From contig JANYAA010000459.1 of NCBI GenBank assembly GCA_025355255.1, positions 1 through 9,976 of the forward strand: 9,976 nucleotides of DNA, written 5' to 3'. Shown here piece by piece: positions 6,356 to 9,976 of the stretch (the first letter of the stretch is position 1; each line of letters begins with the position of its first letter). Source of the stretch: Chloroflexota bacterium. Its GTDB lineage: Bacteria > Chloroflexota > Limnocylindria > Limnocylindrales > CSP1-4. Below the pieces are notes generated by a model that saw only the letters and a program-made list of their open reading frames with translations, did not search any database and had not been told where the DNA came from. The position numbers and the translations under genes are program-made.

Positions 6356-8475
6356 CAGGCCGCCCCTCCGCCGCGGACACGGCCCACGAGCCGGCGGCGC
6401 AGGCGCGACACGGTGTCGCGCTCATAGACGAGCCACTCGGCGGTGAGCACCAGCAGGGCGATCAGGACAATCGGGATCCAGAGCTCGTCCCTTGCGGCGG
6501 GCTCCTTGGCAGCGGCGATGCCAGCAGTGCCTGGGCCTGCGCTTGGGTTGGGGCTTGCAGCGAGCTTGCCCAGCGCGGTCAGCTTGGCCGGATCGCCCGG
6601 GGCGATGTTGGACTCGTCGACATCGAGCAGGTCGACGGCGAACATCCTGGGGGCGTTGGGATCCGCAGGGCGGAAGGTTGGCGCGGGAGCTGACGACGAA
6701 GGGCCGGCCGATGTCGCAGGGGTGGGCGCAACCGAGGGTGACGCGCCAGCCAATCCCGCGGGTGACGTGGACGCGTTGGGATCAGCGATTGGCGAGACGC
6801 GGTAGACGCCAAGCAGGTCAGTGCGCGCGAACGTGACGCTTGCGGCCCCGGCGACGGGCGCGAGCAGCTGGTCTGTGGAGCCGTCAGGTCGCTCCACCTG
6901 TACGCCGAGTGCGCCCGCCGGGATCGCCAGCGTCACCGGGGTGCCCGGCGCCACGGCGTCAGCCGGCGTGGCGGAGCCGCCCAGGAGCTCGCCCGCGAGG
7001 TTGGCGAGGAGCACCGGGAACGCGACCTGGAGCGGCAGATCCGACTTGCGGGGCAGGAACGTCAGCACAGCGGCCGAACGCCCGGCAATCTCGCCGGCGT
7101 AGAGGAGCGGCGCCCCGGCTGGCCCCGGGATGACGTTGCGGGCCCATGCTGGCAGGTCCATCTTCTGGGCCTCGCCGATGTGCACCGTTGACAGATCCAC
7201 GTACCGCAGCACCGGATCGGAGGTGTCCAGACGGCCGATGCCCGGGTTCGTGAGGGTGCCCGACACGGTCCCAAGCGGCGACGTGGCTGGCGGGGCGATG
7301 GCGAGGATCGGCTGCGCCGGCAGGGCGCTCGGCAGCCAGCCCTCAAAGATCACCAGGTCAAACTTCTCGGGATGCGTCGCAGGCCCATAGTCGCTGGGCT
7401 TGATGCCGTAGAGCTCGGTATGGGGCAGGTAGGTCAACGCCGTCTCGAGGTATGGGTCGCCCTCGCCCACCAGCAGGACCCGGCGGAGCGCAGCGGGCGG
7501 CACCACGGCCCAGGCGCGGTCGTCCACCGCCAGGTAGTCGGCGGCCGGTGCGATGCCCGACGAACCCGGCTCCGGTTCGGCCGTGGTCAGGCGCACTTCA
7601 ACCATGGACGCCGGGTGGAGCGGATCGTCCACATCGTCAATCGACACGTCGGTCCGGCGCTGCGGGTCCAGCGTGAGCGTTCGCGCCTCGCGAAGCACGC
7701 CATCCGTGTAGAGCTCCAGGCGCCGTGTGGCCATGCTCAGGCCGAGGTTGGCCACGGAGATGAATGCGGAGTGTGACAGCCCGCTCGACGCGGTCCGCAC
7801 GGCGAGCGCCACGATGGCCTGATTGGCGCCGTCGCGGCCGACGCGGAGCACTCGCACAGGCGCATTGAGCGTGCCGGTGGGCAGCGTGGCCACCGCGGCG
7901 TCGGTGACAACCAGGATCTCGGCGTCGGTGGACCGCGCGGCCAGCGCTGATGCCAAGCGCAGCGCGTCGCCGATGGACCCAGCGTCCGATGTCGCCGTCA
8001 CGGACGCGATCGCCTGCTTGACGAGGCCCAAGTCGTCGGTGCCGTTGGCGACCACCTTGGCGGTGCGACCGGCCGCGATCACGCTGACGCGGCCGCCGGA
8101 CGGCAGCTCCTTGAGCGCCTCGAGGGCTGCGGTCTTCGCCGCGCCGAGTCGATCTGGCGTCACATCCGTGGCCTGCATGGATGCCGACGTGTCGATCACC
8201 ACAACCAGGTCGCCTGCAAGGCCGGCGGGCCGCTCGGTGAAGGGCCGGGCGGCAAGCAGCGCCAGCAGCGCCACGAGCAACAGCTGGAGCAGCAGCAGCA
8301 GGCTCCGGCGCAGGCGCTGCCACGGCGCGTTTGCCTCCACGTCTGCCACGAGTCGCTGCCAGAGGAGCGTGGAGGGGACCACAGCTTGGTCGCGGCGCAG
8401 CTTCAGCAGGTACATCGCCAGGACAACCGGCAGGAACAGCAGCCCGGCCAGCGCCAAAGGCGCCACAAACGGCAT
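6355..8475 (-). CDS. BatA-type membrane protein with one VWA domain
   Basis: 706 residues. The N-terminus matches the aerotolerance-regulator (BatA) N-terminal domain: a membrane segment at about 6-23, LLKLRRDQAVVPSTLLWQ, and a second, Leu-rich membrane segment (59-76). The VWA domain has D95, S97 and S99 (VIDTSASM) and D192 (VVTDAA). The usual MIDAS Thr region reads DAGSIGDAL, so that ligand may be Ser or absent. Residues about 331-500 (VLLVGEGDPYLETAL to the LANLAGELL region) resemble the amidotransferase-like fold of related proteins. A Pro/Ala/Ser-rich linker (about 565-605) leads to a C-terminal membrane segment (665-684) and an Arg-rich tail. The VWA and middle domains probably face outward between the membrane anchors. 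Bat proteins were named from a Bacteroides aerotolerance operon, but a role in oxygen tolerance here is not shown. The ATG is eight bases after the DUF58 stop and the end overlaps the next gene, so it is in the middle of the operon. Confidence 0.9.
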   Translation of the reverse strand: MPFVAPLALAGLLFLPVVLAMYLLKLRRDQAVVPSTLLWQRLVADVEANAPWQRLRRSLLLLLQLLLVALLALLAARPFTERPAGLAGDLVVVIDTSASMQATDVTPDRLGAAKTAALEALKELPSGGRVSVIAAGRTAKVVANGTDDLGLVKQAIASVTATSDAGSIGDALRLASALAARSTDAEILVVTDAAVATLPTGTLNAPVRVLRVGRDGANQAIVALAVRTASSGLSHSAFISVANLGLSMATRRLELYTDGVLREARTLTLDPQRRTDVSIDDVDDPLHPASMVEVRLTTAEPEPGSSGIAPAADYLAVDDRAWAVVPPAALRRVLLVGEGDPYLETALTYLPHTELYGIKPSDYGPATHPEKFDLVIFEGWLPSALPAQPILAIAPPATSPLGTVSGTLTNPGIGRLDTSDPVLRYVDLSTVHIGEAQKMDLPAWARNVIPGPAGAPLLYAGEIAGRSAAVLTFLPRKSDLPLQVAFPVLLANLAGELLGGSATPADAVAPGTPVTLAIPAGALGVQVERPDGSTDQLLAPVAGAASVTFARTDLLGVYRVSPIADPNASTSPAGLAGASPSVAPTPATSAGPSSSAPAPTFRPADPNAPRMFAVDLLDVDESNIAPGDPAKLTALGKLAASPNPSAGPGTAGIAAAKEPAARDELWIPIVLIALLVLTAEWLVYERDTVSRLRRRLVGRVRGGGAA

Positions 8476-8483
8476 CGACGCGC

Positions 8484-9470
8484 CTACCCGACCACGCGGC
8501 GGCGCCGCAGTTCGGCAAACACCAGGTCAGCCAGCGGCAGGTCGGACGGCACCGGCACGTACGAGGCTCGGCGCTTGGCCGCCAGATCGGCGAAGCCCTC
8601 TTGCCACGCGGCGAGGCGCGCCTTGTAGGCGTCAATGGCTGCGAGATCCACGGTGACGTCCACGCCTTCGCCCGTCTCGGCGTCCACAAGGCGCAGGTCA
8701 CCCTCAAGCTGGGGATCCAGTTCCTCGGGCGAGAGCACGTGGAGGACGATCAGCTCTGAGCCCGTGGCGGCCAGCTCGCGGATGACGCGATCGGCACCCG
8801 CGTCAAGCAGGTCCGACAGCAGGACGATGACGCCGCGCCCGGACAGCATCGCCGCAGCGTGACGTACAGAAGCGACGAGGTCCGTGGGTCCCTCCGCGGG
8901 ACGGATGGACGATAGGTTGCCCAACAGGCGGAACACGCGGCCCGAGCCGCGCAGCCCGCCCTGCCGCCGGGCGGAACGACCCGTCAGCGCGGTCACCACC
9001 ACGCGGTCTTCGCCCGCGAGCGCGATGTACCCCAGCGCCGCGGCCGCGCGCTTCGCGAAGAGCAGCTTCTCGGGTCGCCCAAAAGCCATCGACGGGCTGG
9101 CGTCGAGGAGGAACGTGATGGTGACGTCCTCCTCCTCGACAAACAGCTTGACGAACAGCTTCTCGAGCCTCGCGAAGACGTTCCAGTCCAACTGGCGCAG
9201 GTCGTCACCGAGCACGTAGTCGCGGTAGTCCGCAAACTCCACGGACTGGCCGCGCTTGACGCTGCGGCGCCCGCCCTTGAGGCCGCCGCGAACGGGCGCC
9301 TTCATCAGGACGCCAAGGCGCTGGAGCTGCCGCAGGAACCCCTCGTCGAACACCGTGGGGTCCAGATCGCTGGGCAGGAACGAGCCGGTGCCCGCCGCCG
9401 GACGAGCCGATGCGGGCGCGAGCGTGGCGACAGGCTGTGCCTGGGGCTCCGGATCGGGCTGAAGGGTCAT
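8484..9470 (-). CDS. DUF58 family protein with VWA-like fold
   Basis: 328 residues. A Pro/Ala-rich N-terminus of about 30 residues precedes the DUF58 signature: GGRRSVKRGQSVEFADYRDY (66-85), GDDLRQLDWNVFARLEKL (88-105), then the VWA-like core. The metal site is complete: D123, S125 and S127 (LDASPSM), T196 (GPTD) and D220 (LLSDLLD). No membrane segment is seen, so the protein should be cytoplasmic. DUF58 genes nearly always follow a moxR gene, and the protein is thought to be an adaptor or substrate-recognition partner of the MoxR ATPase. The gene is 30 bases after the moxR stop and eight before the BatA-like gene. No strong ribosome-binding site precedes the ATG at 9470, so expression probably depends on read-through from moxR. 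The stop is TAG, so amber is an ordinary stop codon in this genome. Confidence 0.92.
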   Translation of the reverse strand: MTLQPDPEPQAQPVATLAPASARPAAGTGSFLPSDLDPTVFDEGFLRQLQRLGVLMKAPVRGGLKGGRRSVKRGQSVEFADYRDYVLGDDLRQLDWNVFARLEKLFVKLFVEEEDVTITFLLDASPSMAFGRPEKLLFAKRAAAALGYIALAGEDRVVVTALTGRSARRQGGLRGSGRVFRLLGNLSSIRPAEGPTDLVASVRHAAAMLSGRGVIVLLSDLLDAGADRVIRELAATGSELIVLHVLSPEELDPQLEGDLRLVDAETGEGVDVTVDLAAIDAYKARLAAWQEGFADLAAKRRASYVPVPSDLPLADLVFAELRRRRVVG

Positions 9471-9500
9471 GCGCAGTTCAGGGTGGGCGCAGGGTCGCGG

Positions 9501-9976
9501 CTACTCGACCGCGGGCGGCGCCACCTCGTCGAGGATCGCGCGGACCACAGCCTCGGTGGTGATCCCCTCGGCCTCACCCTCGAAGTTGAGGATGACGCGG
9601 TGGCGGAGCGCCGGCAGCGCCGCTGCCCGGATGTCGTCCGTGGACACGTTGAACCGCCCGTCCATGAGTGCGAGGATCTTGCCGGCCGCCACCAGCGCCT
9701 GTGCGCCGCGCGGGGAGCCGCCATAGCGCACGTACTGGCGCACGATGGACGGTGCCCGGCCGCTGTCGGGGTGCGTTGCCGCAAGGACGCTGACCGCATA
9801 CGCGGTGATGTGCGGGGCGATTGGCACGCCGCGGGCAAGCCGCTGCATCTCCACGATCTCGGCGGCCGTTGTCACATGCTGCGCCGTGGGCGTGTCGGTG
9901 CCTGTGGTGCGGTTGATGATCGAGATCAGGTCTTCCTCGGTGGGGAAGGGGACCATGACTTTGAGCAGAAAGCGGT
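9501..9976 (-). CDS. MoxR-family AAA+ ATPase, C-terminal part (5' part outside window)
   Basis: The open frame runs off the right edge and ends in TAG at 9503-9501, giving about 158 residues. It starts at RFLLKVMVPFPTEEDL, which matches the end of the MoxR ATPase core (the Arg usually follows Asp in a DRF motif), so the Met at 9956 is internal and not a start. The rest is the helical MoxR lid: VRYGGSPRGAQALVAAGKI, then VSTDDIRAAALPALRHRVILN. Walker A, Walker B and sensor 1 lie outside the window. MoxR ATPases form hexameric rings and act as chaperones with VWA proteins, as in RavA-ViaA, methanol dehydrogenase maturation and CbbQ-CbbO. This is the first visible gene of the operon, and the three genes after it encode its likely VWA partners. 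Confidence 0.93.
   Translation of the reverse strand, partial: RFLLKVMVPFPTEEDLISIINRTTGTDTPTAQHVTTAAEIVEMQRLARGVPIAPHITAYAVSVLAATHPDSGRAPSIVRQYVRYGGSPRGAQALVAAGKILALMDGRFNVSTDDIRAAALPALRHRVILNFEGEAEGITTEAVVRAILDEVAPPAVE

Noticed and set aside
8281..8305. CAG repeat tract (a similar one lies near 6318-6330)
   Set aside because: On the coding strand these are CTG leucine codons in the membrane segments of the BatA-like and two-VWA proteins, so protein sequence explains them.

Overview
The window is GC-rich bacterial DNA, dense with genes and strongly biased to G/C at third codon positions. No Shine-Dalgarno sequence is convincing before most starts, and two genes have a TANNNT -10 box six bases before the ATG, which suggests leaderless transcription. 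This habit, with a lipoyl synthase, a sortase and a MoxR/DUF58/BatA/von Willebrand A (VWA) cluster, would fit Chloroflexota or a similar high-GC lineage. That placement is inference; no rRNA or other marker in the window settles it.

The left part runs on the + strand. It holds the last 69 codons of lipoyl synthase (lipA, 1-210), a 77-base gap with a candidate leaderless promoter, and an intact adenosine-deaminase-family hydrolase (288-1343). The hydrolase keeps the metal and catalytic residues but has changed two residues that contact the nucleoside. Everything to its right is on the - strand and converges on it.

The middle part (1357-3387, - strand) holds single genes rather than an obvious operon. 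They are a membrane-anchored sortase, a decayed SufR-like iron-sulfur regulator and a small lipoprotein of unknown role. The regulator has an in-frame amber codon before its last conserved Cys, no good start codon in its own frame, and apparently a missing central helix.

The right part (3434 to the right edge, - strand) is one tightly packed operon. In transcription order it encodes a MoxR AAA+ ATPase (cut by the edge), a DUF58 protein with a VWA-like fold, a BatA-type membrane VWA protein, and a 973-residue membrane protein with two VWA domains around a glutamine-amidotransferase-like domain. The genes are 30 and 8 bases apart, and the last pair overlap in TGATG. In characterised relatives a MoxR ATPase works with VWA partners to remodel or activate other proteins. 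Here the likely arrangement is a soluble ATPase and DUF58 adaptor acting with two membrane proteins that expose metal-binding VWA domains. The client is unknown.

I found no CRISPR array, tRNA, rRNA, insertion sequence or prophage. The MoxR/VWA operon is a known conserved gene set of poorly known function, not a new system. The most unusual items are the decayed regulator, the altered deaminase active site and a Cys/Gly-rich loop inside one VWA domain.
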